NCBI GenBank assembly: GCA_965277855.1
Contig: OZ255847.1
Location: 1,488,001 to 1,552,000 of the forward strand
Source: Bog-105 sp965277855
GTDB lineage: Bacteria > Acidobacteriota > Terriglobia > Bryobacterales > Bryobacteraceae
Direction of reading: 5' to 3'
Length of the DNA stretch: 64,000 nt
Positions 52,468-61,487 of the stretch are shown here, piece by piece. Position 1 is the stretch's first letter. Every line of letters starts with the position of its first letter. Made by a program: the position numbers and the translations under genes. The notes under the pieces are model-generated. The model saw only the letters and a program-made list of their open reading frames with translations, was not told the origin of the DNA and ran no database searches.

Positions 52468-53832
52468 ATGATCGTCTCGGCAGACAGCTTCGAAAGCTGG
52501 CGCGCGCTCGCGCGCCAGCTGCTTTTCTCCAACCAGCCGCCCGAACAAATCCTCTGGACCGGCCACGCTCCTTCTCTTTTCGAAGAATCTCCGCTGCCGG
52601 CCGCCGGCAATCAACCGAAAGTCCCGAAAGACTTTCTCGAATTAGCCGAACTTATTGCTTTACATCGCGACGAAGCGAAATGGGCGCTGCTCTACCGCAT
52701 TCTCTACCGCATCACTCACGGGGAGCGCCATCTTTTAAAAATCGATGTCGACGACGATGTCCGGCAACTTCGCCTGATGGAAAAAGCTCTGCGCCGCGAC
52801 ATGCACAAAATGACTGCTTTCGTGCGCTTCCGCAAAGTGCCCGCTGCCGATCCCGAACAATTCGTTGCCTGGCATCAGCCCGATCACTACATTGTAAAAG
52901 CCATGGCGTCTTGGTTCGCTGCACGTTTCGGCAGTATGCGGTGGTCCATTCTGACGCCCGACGCGAGCGTTCACTGGGATCTCACTGACCTCACCTTCGG
53001 CCCCGGCGTTCCTCGTTCCGCCGCCCCCACCGAAGACAATCTCGAAGATCTCTGGAAGGACTACTACGCCTCGATTTTCAATCCCGCCCGCGTCAAAATC
53101 AAAGCGATGAAAACCGAAATGCCGGTGCGTCACTGGGCGACTCTGCCCGAAGCCCAAATCATTCCTGAACTTCTCGCCTCCGCCGATACCCGAGTTACCC
53201 AAATGGCTATCGATCAAAAACCATCCGCCACACCCTGGATTCCCGCCACCCGCGATTTGCAAGTCCTCCGCGCCGCTGCGCCCGCCTGCCACGGTTGCGA
53301 ACTCTTCGAACACGCCACACAAGTCGTCTTCGGCCAGGGGCCGCCTGACGCCAGGGTCGTCATGGTCGGTGAACAACCCGGCGACGAAGAAGACGTGAAG
53401 GGCCAACCGTTTGTTGGCCCGGCCGGACGCCTCCTCAACAAAGCCATGGATGAAGCCGGACTCGACCGCCAGACCATTTACGTCACCAACGCTGTCAAGC
53501 ATTTCAAATTTATCGAGCGGGGAAAACGCCGCATCCACGCCAAGCCAACCGGGATTGAAATCTCTGCCTGCAAACCGTGGCTTGAAGCCGAACTTTCAGC
53601 CATCGAACCGCAGCTCCTGGTGTGCCTGGGCGCCACGGCAGCTCAAGCGCTAATGGGTCGCGACTTCCGCATCACCACCGACCGCGGCAAATTCTTTCCC
53701 CATCGCTGGGCCAAAGAACTTGTCGCTACGATTCATCCTTCCGCCATCCTTCGCGCGCCGCCCGAACGCTACGAAGAGGAATACGGTCTGCTCGTTCGCG
53801 ACCTCCAACTCATTGCCGGCCGAGTTGCTTAG
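52468..53832 (+). CDS. DUF4130-UdgX fusion (uracil-DNA-binding protein)
   Basis: A 454-residue two-domain protein. Residues 1-240: DUF4130/TIGR03915-type domain (HRDEAKWALLYRILYRITHG, HKMTAFVRFRKV, DPEQFVAWHQPDHYIVK). Residues 265-454: family-4-like uracil-DNA glycosylase with CHGCELFEHATQVVFGQG, VMVGEQPGDEEDVKGQPFVG, PAGRLLNKAMDEAG and VCLGATAAQALMG. The insertion KRRIHAKPT (about 352-360) with its His is the mark of UdgX, whose His bonds covalently to uracil sites in DNA. Cys residues fit a 4Fe-4S cluster. Directly follows the radical SAM gene. Confidence 0.92.
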   Translation: MIVSADSFESWRALARQLLFSNQPPEQILWTGHAPSLFEESPLPAAGNQPKVPKDFLELAELIALHRDEAKWALLYRILYRITHGERHLLKIDVDDDVRQLRLMEKALRRDMHKMTAFVRFRKVPAADPEQFVAWHQPDHYIVKAMASWFAARFGSMRWSILTPDASVHWDLTDLTFGPGVPRSAAPTEDNLEDLWKDYYASIFNPARVKIKAMKTEMPVRHWATLPEAQIIPELLASADTRVTQMAIDQKPSATPWIPATRDLQVLRAAAPACHGCELFEHATQVVFGQGPPDARVVMVGEQPGDEEDVKGQPFVGPAGRLLNKAMDEAGLDRQTIYVTNAVKHFKFIERGKRRIHAKPTGIEISACKPWLEAELSAIEPQLLVCLGATAAQALMGRDFRITTDRGKFFPHRWAKELVATIHPSAILRAPPERYEEEYGLLVRDLQLIAGRVA

Positions 53833-53959
53833 TTACTCTTTCCAATCGGCAGTTTGCGAACACTAAACAGCCTGAACGGAATACCGCCACACAACCAGCA
53901 GCAAGTTCCATCTCGACGAGCTAGGTGGGAGGAAAATCATTTGCGACAGCAACCCCCAT

Positions 53960-54835
53960 CAAACGGCAGAGGACTGGCTTGCGGCATGGAGTTCGGCGTT
54001 TCCCCTATGGTCGAATCCAGGCGTCAAATGGTCGAGCGTGGCAGCTTATTCGGGAGAACAATACTTCGTCGGTCAATTCGACGGTACGCGATTCAGGAAT
54101 GACGCCGCCCCGGATAAAATTCACTCGCTTGATTACGGTCGAGATTCCTACTGCGCCCTGACCTTCAACGATGAACCGCGACCAGAGGCTCCGCGGATGA
54201 TGGGCTGGATGGATAACTGGCAATATGCGGCAGCCGTTCCGACGACTCCCTGGCGCGGCTCTATGACGATAGCGAGGTCGCTGAACTTGGCGAAAATAGA
54301 TGGCTCGCTGGCGCTGATACAACATCCCGTCGAAGAACTTCGTTTATTGCGCGGAGATGCACCCCAGTATGAGCACGAACGAGGCGGACCTGAACCGCAA
54401 GTTGGCTCGCTGGCCCCCCCGCAGTTAAACTTTCGAACTGCAAACAACAATCCGGCTCGGCGAGGCAAAACAGATTACTTGGAAGCTGCTGCAAGGAGAC
54501 AATGAAGAAACACTTATCGGCTACGATGCCGCGAGCAGTGAATTGTTCGTTTGACCGCTCTCATTGCGCAGGTGCACACTTTAGTGATGCTTTTCCGTCC
54601 AAGACTGTGGCTCACTTACGGCTTGGCAGTGAGCCTCTGCGGTTACACATCTTCGTCGATCGTTCGTCCGTTGAGCTTTTCGCTCAGAACGGCGAGATCG
54701 CGATGACAAACCTGGTGTTCCCCAACCGAACAGCACCGGCATTTCGCTGACTACATCGGGTGGTCGACTGGATCACGTGCAACTCAACATCTGGAACTAC
54801 ACTCTATCTGGAAATAAGCTGCGGAATGACAGCAA
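53960..54835 (+). pseudogene. GH32 levanase/fructosidase relic with several frameshifts
   Basis: Fragments in order: PGVKWSSVAAYSGEQYFVGQ, FDGTRF, DYGRDSYCALTFNDEPRPEA, MMGWMDNWQYAAAVPTTPWR, GSMTIARSLNLAKIDGSLAL (54038-54340); then, in other frames, TLIGYDAASSELFV (near 54520), FSDAFPSKTVAHLRLG, LRLHIFVDRSSVELFAQNGE (near 54640) and DHVQLNIWNYTL (near 54770). These correspond to the C-terminal half of GH32 enzymes. The N-terminal WMNDPNG part is missing, and at least three frame changes are needed. It is a dead gene. Confidence 0.8.
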
Positions 54836-54858
54836 CGACGCGAGCGCAATCACAAGAA

Positions 54859-56067
54859 CTAGCCGATCTTCTTCTTACGTCTGTAAGGTTTGTCGAGATA
54901 ACCGGCCGCTTCTCTGGCGGCTTCCGAGCGGGGAGCCGTCGACATGGTCATCCGGTAGGCTTCTGCGGCATGCGGGCGATCGTCTAACAAGTCGTAGACT
55001 TGTCCGAGCCGCAGCCAGGCCATCACCGCGGTCGACAGATCGAGCTCATCGGGACGGCGGGTAGCCTGTTTTAAATCGGCGAGCGACTGATCGAGGTCGC
55101 CATACCAGAAATAGAGATTGCCCCGGGCATACTGAACGCGCTCGAGCGGCAACTTCGCGTAACCGGGCTTGCCCTGCCGGAGCGCGCTCTCGATATCGGC
55201 CAGTACAGCCAGGGCAGCCGGTTTATCCCCCAGATCGCTGTACATCTGGACCTGTTCGAAACGAAAGAGATAGTTTCGCGGGAAGGTGTTCGAAAGTTTT
55301 TTCAGAAGAGGGATCGCGTCTTTGGGACGGCGATCCCGCCGGTAGATCGCGGCCAGCAGGATGGCCGCATCGTAGCGGTTCCCGGCTTGCGATTGCGCCA
55401 CCATCTGCAACTGCTTCACGCCGTCTTCGCGATCGGCATGAAAGCCATTTAAAGCACCGACAAAGCGAAGATAACCGGGCAGGCAGCTGACCGTATATTC
55501 GCTGATGCCGCGGATCAGATGGGCGGCGATGAAGCCGGGATCGATTTCAAGAATGCGATCGTCGGCCTTGCGAGCGGCGACTGCTTCATGCAGCGACTGC
55601 GACCATGATTTCTCCACCAGGAAACTAAAGTTGGAGCGTAAACCGTGCGCCACCACAATCGCGTAGAGCGCCTGGACGTCGTTGGAATTCAGCTTGAGCC
55701 GCGCTTCGCTTAAAGCGAGCGCTTTGCCGGTCGCGTCGAGAAAACGAGTTTTATCCTCGGCGCTGACCTCCATCTTGGGGCGACGCAGAAACGAGTTGCT
55801 GCCGGTGACGAGTTGACTTTCAAGCGAGCCGTCCCGATACATCTCGCGATAGAGAATCGCCTGGGCCACGTTGTTGTAGACGGCAGGGTCCTGCGGGCGC
55901 GCAGTCGCCTCTCTTTCAAAGACCGCCAGCGCCTGGTCGTACTCGTTGTTGTAAAAGTGAACGAAGCCGGGATCGTGCAGCGGGTCGAGCTCTGGGGAGG
56001 GCGCGGCGGCCGTCCAATGCGCAAAAATCAGGGCGAAACAGAAAAGGCGGAAGAGTCGAGTTCGCAT
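54859..56067 (-). CDS. Secreted TPR-repeat protein
   Basis: A 402-residue exported protein. The signal peptide (LFRLFCFALIFAHWTAAA) is followed by TPR-like helical pairs: FVHFYNNEYDQALAVFEREA, VYNNVAQAILYREMYRDG, AIPLLKKLSNTFPRNYLFRF, VQYARGNLYFWYGDLDQSLA and LRLGQVYDLLDDRPHAAEAY. The region around 150-250 contains a module with ALNGFHADREDGVKQLQ. The start at 56067 has GGGAG 8 bases upstream and overlaps the queG 3' end by 40 bases. No enzymatic role is evident; a scaffolding function is likely. C-terminus KPYRRKKKIG is basic. Confidence 0.85.
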   Translation of the reverse strand: MRTRLFRLFCFALIFAHWTAAAPSPELDPLHDPGFVHFYNNEYDQALAVFEREATARPQDPAVYNNVAQAILYREMYRDGSLESQLVTGSNSFLRRPKMEVSAEDKTRFLDATGKALALSEARLKLNSNDVQALYAIVVAHGLRSNFSFLVEKSWSQSLHEAVAARKADDRILEIDPGFIAAHLIRGISEYTVSCLPGYLRFVGALNGFHADREDGVKQLQMVAQSQAGNRYDAAILLAAIYRRDRRPKDAIPLLKKLSNTFPRNYLFRFEQVQMYSDLGDKPAALAVLADIESALRQGKPGYAKLPLERVQYARGNLYFWYGDLDQSLADLKQATRRPDELDLSTAVMAWLRLGQVYDLLDDRPHAAEAYRMTMSTAPRSEAAREAAGYLDKPYRRKKKIG

Positions 56068-57134
56068 TTTTGTGTCTCCCTTCCCATGCTGCGGTCCAGA
56101 TTCAGCAGCGCTTCGCAAGCTGCCTGCACAATTAACTCGTCTGAATGGCGCTGCAAACTCTCCAGTAACGGGCGCAATTCCGGGCGTTGTGAGTTGCCAA
56201 TGGCATGGGCCACGTTGCGCAGAAATCCGCGATACTTTGTCCGCCAGACCGGCGAATGGCGGAACAGCGCTCGAAACTCTTCCTCGGCGAGCGCCGCTAA
56301 ATGCTCGAACGAAGGAGCGAAATGGGCCGGCGTAAACGCTATTTCGCTCGTCACCGGCGCGCGACGATTCCAAGGACACACATCCTGACAAATATCGCAC
56401 CCGAATATATGATTCGACATCCCGGCCGCTAATTCGGTGTCGATCGGGCCGCGGTTTTCGATCGTGAGATAGGAAATACAGCGTCGGGCGTCTAGCGTCC
56501 ACCCGCCGTTCTCCTCCGGCACGAGAGCCGTGGTCGGACAAGCATCGATACAGCGCGTGCAAGTGCCGCAGCGATCGCTAACCGGTTCGTCGTCCGGCTC
56601 TAAAGCAATGGACAAGAGCACTTCCCCCAGAAAGAACCAGGAACCGCTGGCCTGATTGATCAGGCAGGTGTTCTTGCCGATCCAACCGAGTCCGGCCGCT
56701 TGTGCGTACGAACGCTCTAGCAAAGGCGCGGTATCGACGCAGATGCGCGATTCGAAAGGCTCGCCGTGCTCTCGGGCAATTCCTTCGACCAGCCGCTCCA
56801 ATTGTTGCCGCAAAACAGTGTGATAATCCTCGCCCCAGGCATAACGCGAGATCCATCCATGAACCGCTGCATCGCTGTTTACGGTGTGCGCTGCGCCGGT
56901 GTTATACAGTTTGCCCACGCAAACCATGCTTTGGGCAGAAGGGAGCAGATTGCGGGGGTCGCTGCGTAAGTCACCGCGCCGGTCGGTCAGATAAGTCATC
57001 TCGCCCGCCCGGCCTTTAGCGCGCCACCCCGCAAAGCGTTCGAAGTCTTCTGTCGGAGTTGCTCGTGTGACACCCACGAGTTCGAATCCGCACGCTGAGG
57101 CGAGTTGTTTGACGGCGGCTGTTGAAATGCTCAA
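56028..57134 (-). CDS. queG: Epoxyqueuosine reductase
   Basis: A 368-residue cobalamin- and iron-sulfur-dependent enzyme for the last step of queuosine synthesis in tRNA. N-terminal part GFELVGVTRATPTEDFERFA, then ISRYAWGEDYHTVLRQQLER, DTAPLLERSYAQAAGLGWIG with the catalytic Asp, and the ferredoxin motifs CGTCTRCIDACPT (about 188) and CDICQDVCPWN (about 243). The C-terminal HEAT-like part ends in RNVAHAIGNSQ and LIVQAACEALLNLD. Length is usual. The upstream neighbour at 57165 is divergent. Confidence 0.94.
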   Translation of the reverse strand: MSISTAAVKQLASACGFELVGVTRATPTEDFERFAGWRAKGRAGEMTYLTDRRGDLRSDPRNLLPSAQSMVCVGKLYNTGAAHTVNSDAAVHGWISRYAWGEDYHTVLRQQLERLVEGIAREHGEPFESRICVDTAPLLERSYAQAAGLGWIGKNTCLINQASGSWFFLGEVLLSIALEPDDEPVSDRCGTCTRCIDACPTTALVPEENGGWTLDARRCISYLTIENRGPIDTELAAGMSNHIFGCDICQDVCPWNRRAPVTSEIAFTPAHFAPSFEHLAALAEEEFRALFRHSPVWRTKYRGFLRNVAHAIGNSQRPELRPLLESLQRHSDELIVQAACEALLNLDRSMGRETQKCELDSSAFSVSP

Positions 57135-57164
57135 AGTCGGTTTCTGCTACTCTCTCCTTTTATT

Positions 57165-57944
57165 TTGACGACTCCTCTCCTCGAATTTCAAAATGTCTAC
57201 GTACAGCGCGGCGATTTGCTAGCGCTAAACGGTTTAAATTTGCAAGTGGCCAGCGGCGAACACGTCGCGATTCTGGGGCCGAACGGGAGCGGTAAATCGA
57301 CGCTGATCAAGACCATTACGCGCGAGTGCTACCCGTTGCTCCGCCCCGACACGACCATGCGGATTCTCGGGCACGAAAGCTGGAATATTTTCGATTTGCG
57401 CACTCATCTCGGGATCGTCAGCAACGACTTGATGGCGCAATGCACGCGTGAAATTACCGGCATCGAGCTGGTGCTTTCCGGGTTTTTCGGTTCGATCGGT
57501 ATCTGGCCGAATCACCTGGTAAAACCGGAAAGGATGGTGGCTGCCCGAGCTGCCATGGAGCGGCTCGAAGCGGTACATCTGGCGGATCGCTGGCTGGACG
57601 AATTGTCCTCCGGCGAAGCGAGACGCCTGTTAATAGCGCGAGCTCTCATCCACGATCCGGCCACGCTGCTGCTCGATGAACCGACCACCAGCTTGGATCT
57701 GCCGACGCTGCGCGAGGTGCGCAGTCATTTGCGTGGACTTGCCGCCGGCGGGGTGGGACTGGTGCTGGTGACGCACCACCTTGATGACATCATTCCCGAA
57801 ATCGACCGGGTGGTCCTGCTGCGGGACGGGGTCGTACAAGTCGATGGCCGGAAAGAAGACGTTCTCACCTCCGAGAAGCTTTCAGCGGCCTTTCGGGCCC
57901 CGCTCGAAGTGTTCGAACGCGATGGCTTTTACCACGCGTGGTAG
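57165..57944 (+). CDS. ABC transporter ATP-binding protein
   Basis: A 259-residue ATPase: Walker A ILGPNGSGKSTLIKTI, signature LSSGEARRLLIARALI, Walker B TLLLDEPTTSLDLPTLREV, and switch His in VLVTHHLDDIIPEIDRVVLL. Its start codon TTG (57165) opens a normal N-terminus (PLLEFQNVYVQRGDLLALNG). No permease or binding-protein gene is adjacent. The shape (ILGHESWNIFDLRTHLGIVS) resembles ModF/YlmA-type lone ATPases. Partner unknown. Confidence 0.9.
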   Translation: MTTPLLEFQNVYVQRGDLLALNGLNLQVASGEHVAILGPNGSGKSTLIKTITRECYPLLRPDTTMRILGHESWNIFDLRTHLGIVSNDLMAQCTREITGIELVLSGFFGSIGIWPNHLVKPERMVAARAAMERLEAVHLADRWLDELSSGEARRLLIARALIHDPATLLLDEPTTSLDLPTLREVRSHLRGLAAGGVGLVLVTHHLDDIIPEIDRVVLLRDGVVQVDGRKEDVLTSEKLSAAFRAPLEVFERDGFYHAW

Positions 57945-58072
57945 CCGCCGCAAGGCTGTTAACCTGCTGAATCGCAAGAAGTTGCAGCTAAAATACGAGT
58001 CTATTCGACGCCCCATATTTGCCATACAACCTCGATTCGGCGCAGTTCGCTTTCATCTTCTGGGCAAGCGCG

Positions 58073-58100
58073 GACTTGCCTCCTATACTTGAGGCAAGTC
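58073..58100. promoter_or_regulatory. Perfect 10-bp inverted repeat upstream of the radical SAM gene
   Basis: GACTTGCCTC (58073-58082) and GAGGCAAGTC (58091-58100) form a perfect palindrome around an 8-base centre, 58 bases before the start at 58159. The centre holds TATACT, which could serve as a -10 box. No T-run follows, so it is more likely an operator or a regulatory hairpin than a terminator. Function is inferred from position only. Confidence 0.4.
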
Positions 58101-58158
58101 AAGGCGTATAGTCCGTCTCGGCTTATGGGAGACTATCGAATCGTACGGTTCACAGATC

Positions 58159-60285
58159 ATGCATAAACCAGTCAAGTACTTCGAAAAGGTTGTCACAGTC
58201 GGCGCGAACGCAGCTTGGCAGGTGTTCGACCGGCTTAACCAGATCAATCAAAACGAGTCGTTCACTCCGAAATGGTCGGACAAGCCGCTGCTGAAAAGCC
58301 ATCAGAAGATGAAGCCGCCCCTTGGCTGGCCACGTGAGACCGATTCGCTTTGCCCGAAGTGTATTCCGGAGATCCGGCAGCGAATTGTCGATGGCGAAGT
58401 AGATTACAAGATTCTCCTCAACGAACCGGTAGGTGAGATCAAGGCCCGAATCATCGAGCGCGACGGTCAGATCCTGATGGTGAAGGAATGCCCGACGCAC
58501 GGGGTATTCGAGGACCTGATGTCGATCGATCCCGAGTTCAGCAAGCATCTGGAAGATGTTTTTCCAGGCCGTGACATTCGAGCGCACAGCGACGAAAAGC
58601 TGCACGATCATGGCACGAGCACCATCACCCATGGCCGCGGCTCGGTCCTCACGATCGATTTAACAAACCGCTGCAACATGATGTGCGATCCGTGCTTTAT
58701 GGATGCCAACCAGGTCGGCTTCGTGCATGAGCTGAGCTGGGAAGACATTCAGACGCTGCTCGACAACGCCATATCGATCAAACCAAGACGTCAGATGTCG
58801 GTGCAGTTTTCGGGCGGCGAGCCCACGCTTTCCCCTTACTTCCTTGATGCGGTTCGTTATGCGCGCAAAGTCGGTTACAACAGCGTCCAGGCGGCAACCA
58901 ACGGTATCGAATTTGCTAAGCGTCCGGAATTTTGTAAAGAAGCCGCCGAGGCGGGCCTGCGCTATGCCTATCTGCAATTCGATGGTATCGGCAATGCGGC
59001 CAATTCGCACCGTGCGGTCGGCAACCTGTTTGACGTGAAGTTGCGGGCCATTGAGAATCTGTGGACCAACGGTGTGGATATCGTGCCGGTGATTACGATC
59101 ATCAACGGCATCAATAACGAGCAGGTCGGCCGAGTGGTGCAGTTCGCACTCGACAATCCGAAGAAGATTCCGTTTCTATCCTTCCAACCGGTCTCCTTCA
59201 CTGGCCGGGATGAAGCCGTAACCACCGATCGCCGCCAAGCACAGCGTTACACGCTCTCGCACCTGGCGCACGATGTGAAAACGCAGACCGGTATCGGCGA
59301 ACCGGTTCGAGACTGGTTCCCAATCAGCTTCATGAGCACCTTCTCTGATTTCGCCGACCTGGTACACGGGCCGAATGCGGATTGGGGACAGCTCAGTTGC
59401 GGTTGCCATCCCAACTGCGGGATCGGCATGGCTGTGATGTGCGACAAGGAAACCAAAGAGCACGTTCCGGTGACGGCATTCCTGCATGCGGATCAGCTGG
59501 CCAAGGATATCGCCCGCATCAACGACGGCGCACGTGGCCGCAAGGCATCGGTGCTGGGCGTGACGCTGGCGCTGCTGCGCAACTACGATCCGTTTCAATC
59601 GCCAACTCACTTCAAGCTGAGCGATCTGGTGGCCAAGTTCGATAAATGTTTCGGCATGTCGGGCAGGGATCACGGCAAGGTATACGGCAAGGTAACCGGC
59701 GATCGCACTAAAGCTGACATCGACAAGCGCCGGGCAGACCGTTGGAACTTCCTCTTCATCGCCGGCATGTGGTTCCAGGATCTCTTTAACTACGATTTCC
59801 GCCGGACCGAGCAGTGCATCATTCCCTACGCGACGCAGGAAGGCGAAATTTCCTTCTGCGCCTACAACACCGGCGTGGGTTGGAGAAACATCATCGAGAA
59901 GATGCACATGACTTCGACGCTGACCAAGTGGTACGAAGAAAAAGGCCGGCACGAAATCTTCGCCGGCAATAAGGCTGTACCGCTCACAAACAAAGAACAC
60001 AACTTGGTGTTGGTCGATGAGCACGTGAAAGCAGAGCGCCAGCATGATCTTGATGACAAGGGCATTGCCAAAACGGCCCGTGAAGAAAAAACTCGCGCCC
60101 GCGATGAAGCCCTGAAACAGAAGATCGAAAACGACAAGATGGCGCGGCTCTATCGCGAGCACGTTCTTGGAGAAAAGAAAGTCGAAGGCTTTGTGCCGCT
60201 GGATGGGCTGCTGGCAAGTGCCGTGAAACCGGCGCCGGCTGTAACGGTTGAAAAGCCGGAAGAAGTTGGAGCGATGGGCGACTAA
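58159..60285 (+). CDS. Large radical SAM protein, tetraether/membrane-spanning lipid synthase-like
   Basis: A 708-residue radical SAM protein. N-terminal Cys region: TDSLCPKCIPEIRQRIVDG and LMVKECPTHGVFEDL, as in Tes (MJ0619-like) proteins. The SAM cluster motif is C-x3-C-x2-C in LTNRCNMMCDPCFMDANQVG (about 172-179), then SVQFSGGEPTLSPYFLDAVR. Mid-protein Cys cluster SCGCHPNCGIGMAVMC (about 413-428). A charged coiled-coil tail (600-690) ends the protein. Tes joins lipid tails carbon to carbon in archaeal tetraethers, and bacterial relatives are implicated in membrane-spanning lipids such as those of Acidobacteria. This function is an inference from architecture, not proven. Confidence 0.75.
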   Translation: MHKPVKYFEKVVTVGANAAWQVFDRLNQINQNESFTPKWSDKPLLKSHQKMKPPLGWPRETDSLCPKCIPEIRQRIVDGEVDYKILLNEPVGEIKARIIERDGQILMVKECPTHGVFEDLMSIDPEFSKHLEDVFPGRDIRAHSDEKLHDHGTSTITHGRGSVLTIDLTNRCNMMCDPCFMDANQVGFVHELSWEDIQTLLDNAISIKPRRQMSVQFSGGEPTLSPYFLDAVRYARKVGYNSVQAATNGIEFAKRPEFCKEAAEAGLRYAYLQFDGIGNAANSHRAVGNLFDVKLRAIENLWTNGVDIVPVITIINGINNEQVGRVVQFALDNPKKIPFLSFQPVSFTGRDEAVTTDRRQAQRYTLSHLAHDVKTQTGIGEPVRDWFPISFMSTFSDFADLVHGPNADWGQLSCGCHPNCGIGMAVMCDKETKEHVPVTAFLHADQLAKDIARINDGARGRKASVLGVTLALLRNYDPFQSPTHFKLSDLVAKFDKCFGMSGRDHGKVYGKVTGDRTKADIDKRRADRWNFLFIAGMWFQDLFNYDFRRTEQCIIPYATQEGEISFCAYNTGVGWRNIIEKMHMTSTLTKWYEEKGRHEIFAGNKAVPLTNKEHNLVLVDEHVKAERQHDLDDKGIAKTAREEKTRARDEALKQKIENDKMARLYREHVLGEKKVEGFVPLDGLLASAVKPAPAVTVEKPEEVGAMGD

Positions 60286-60304
60286 CTTTCGTCTCGAGGT
60301 TCGT

Positions 60305-60346
60305 GCAAAAAAGGCCGCCGATCATCAGTCCGGCGGCCTTTTTTGC
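60305..60346. terminator. Rho-independent terminator after the radical SAM gene
   Basis: A hairpin with arms GCAAAAAAGGCCGCCG and CGGCGGCCTTTTTTGC around a 10-base loop. The plus-strand arm ends in a run of six T. It lies 20 bases after the radical SAM stop codon. The A-run on the other side makes it symmetric, so it could end transcripts from both directions. Confidence 0.88.
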
Positions 60347-60416
60347 ATCTTAACTTGTCGGCAAGCAACCCGATGCCTAGAGTAGGCCGTCTTTCAATAG
60401 TGCGTTTAAGTTGAGA

Positions 60417-61385
60417 ATGGCTTACCGCAGAACATTGATTGTTTGGGCGGCGCTGGCAGCGTATGTATCGGCGCAAGACACCAGCTTAAGAACTACGGTT
60501 CCGCTGGTCCAGGTACCTGTCAGTGTTACCGACAAAGCAGGTCACTTCGTATACGGTCTCACCCCGAACGATTTCATAATGTTCGACGAGGGTCGCGCTG
60601 TGCCGGCACGCGTCGATGATCCGGATGCGGTGAGTGCGCCGCTGGCGATTGTGGTTGCAATCCAAGTGACGGACATTTCAGATTCTGCCCTCGTCAAGAT
60701 CAAGAAAGTTTCTTCGATGATTGGTCAGACTGTAGTTGGAGCCAACGGCTTGGCTGCGGTGATCACGTATTCGGATCAGGTTTCTGTCTTGCAACAACTC
60801 ACGGCCGACAATGATGCACTTTCGAACTCTTTTACGCAGTTAAAGTCCGTCCCAACCCGGAGTGGACATATGCTCGATGCAGTCTCCAAGGCGATCGAAA
60901 TTTTGCGGAGCCGCCCATCGGGTGCACGATCGGCTATCGTGATCCTCGGCGAGAGTAAGGATCGAGGAAGTAAGACGACGCTAACCAGTATCCTTCCCGA
61001 TCTTCAGAGGTCCGGATTAACCGTGTACTGCATTGAGTATTCTGCGTTCCTAACGCCTATGACAACGAAGGCCAGCGACTATACGCCTCCCGAAGGAGGC
61101 CGCGGATGGATTCTGGATGGCATCACGGAAACAGCGCATGCGATGAAGCAAGATACCGGCAAGATCCTTACCGGTAGCACGGGGGGCCGTACGCTCAAGT
61201 TTGAAACGAAATCGAAATTGGAAAATGACTTGATTCGTCTCGGCACTGACATTCATAGCCGTTACATGCTCTCGTTCACGGCCGCCAAGTCAGGAGAAAG
61301 CTTCCATCACATCGTCGTTGAGGTGAGGAATCGCCCTGATCTGACCATTCGCGCTCGGTCAGGATATTGGCCGATCACGCAATAA
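60417..61385 (+). CDS. VWFA-related acidobacterial secreted protein
   Basis: A 322-residue exported protein with signal peptide (TLIVWAALAAYVSAQD). It has the N-terminal TVPLVQVPVSVTDKAGHFVY, LTPNDFIMFDEG segment followed by a von Willebrand A-like domain: LAIVVAIQVTDISDSALVKI, LAAVITYSDQVSVLQ, and a C-terminal end RYMLSFTAAKSGESFHHIVV, RNRPDLTIRARSGYWP. This is the TIGR03436 layout that is strongly enriched in Acidobacteria. The MIDAS DxSxS site is changed to QVTDIS, so metal binding is doubtful. TTG at 60411 is an alternative start. Confidence 0.88.
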   Translation: MAYRRTLIVWAALAAYVSAQDTSLRTTVPLVQVPVSVTDKAGHFVYGLTPNDFIMFDEGRAVPARVDDPDAVSAPLAIVVAIQVTDISDSALVKIKKVSSMIGQTVVGANGLAAVITYSDQVSVLQQLTADNDALSNSFTQLKSVPTRSGHMLDAVSKAIEILRSRPSGARSAIVILGESKDRGSKTTLTSILPDLQRSGLTVYCIEYSAFLTPMTTKASDYTPPEGGRGWILDGITETAHAMKQDTGKILTGSTGGRTLKFETKSKLENDLIRLGTDIHSRYMLSFTAAKSGESFHHIVVEVRNRPDLTIRARSGYWPITQ

Positions 61386-61432
61386 ATATTAGGATGGTTT
61401 TGCAGCAATCGAATGCCTGTACAAGTGAAAAT

Positions 61433-61472
61433 AAAAACGGCCCGCGCTCTCCTCGTCGGACAGCACGGGCCG
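61433..61472 (-). terminator. Rho-independent terminator of the RNase E/G gene
   Basis: On the minus strand a stem of 15 pairs with one mismatch (arms CGGCCCGTGCTGTCC and GGAGAGCGCGGGCCG, loop GACGA) is followed by TTTTTA. It starts 16 bases after the stop codon of the RNase E/G gene, as expected for its terminator. It may also serve the convergent VWFA gene less efficiently because no T-run follows on the plus strand. Confidence 0.88.
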
Positions 61473-61487
61473 CGGTTTACCTGCCTA

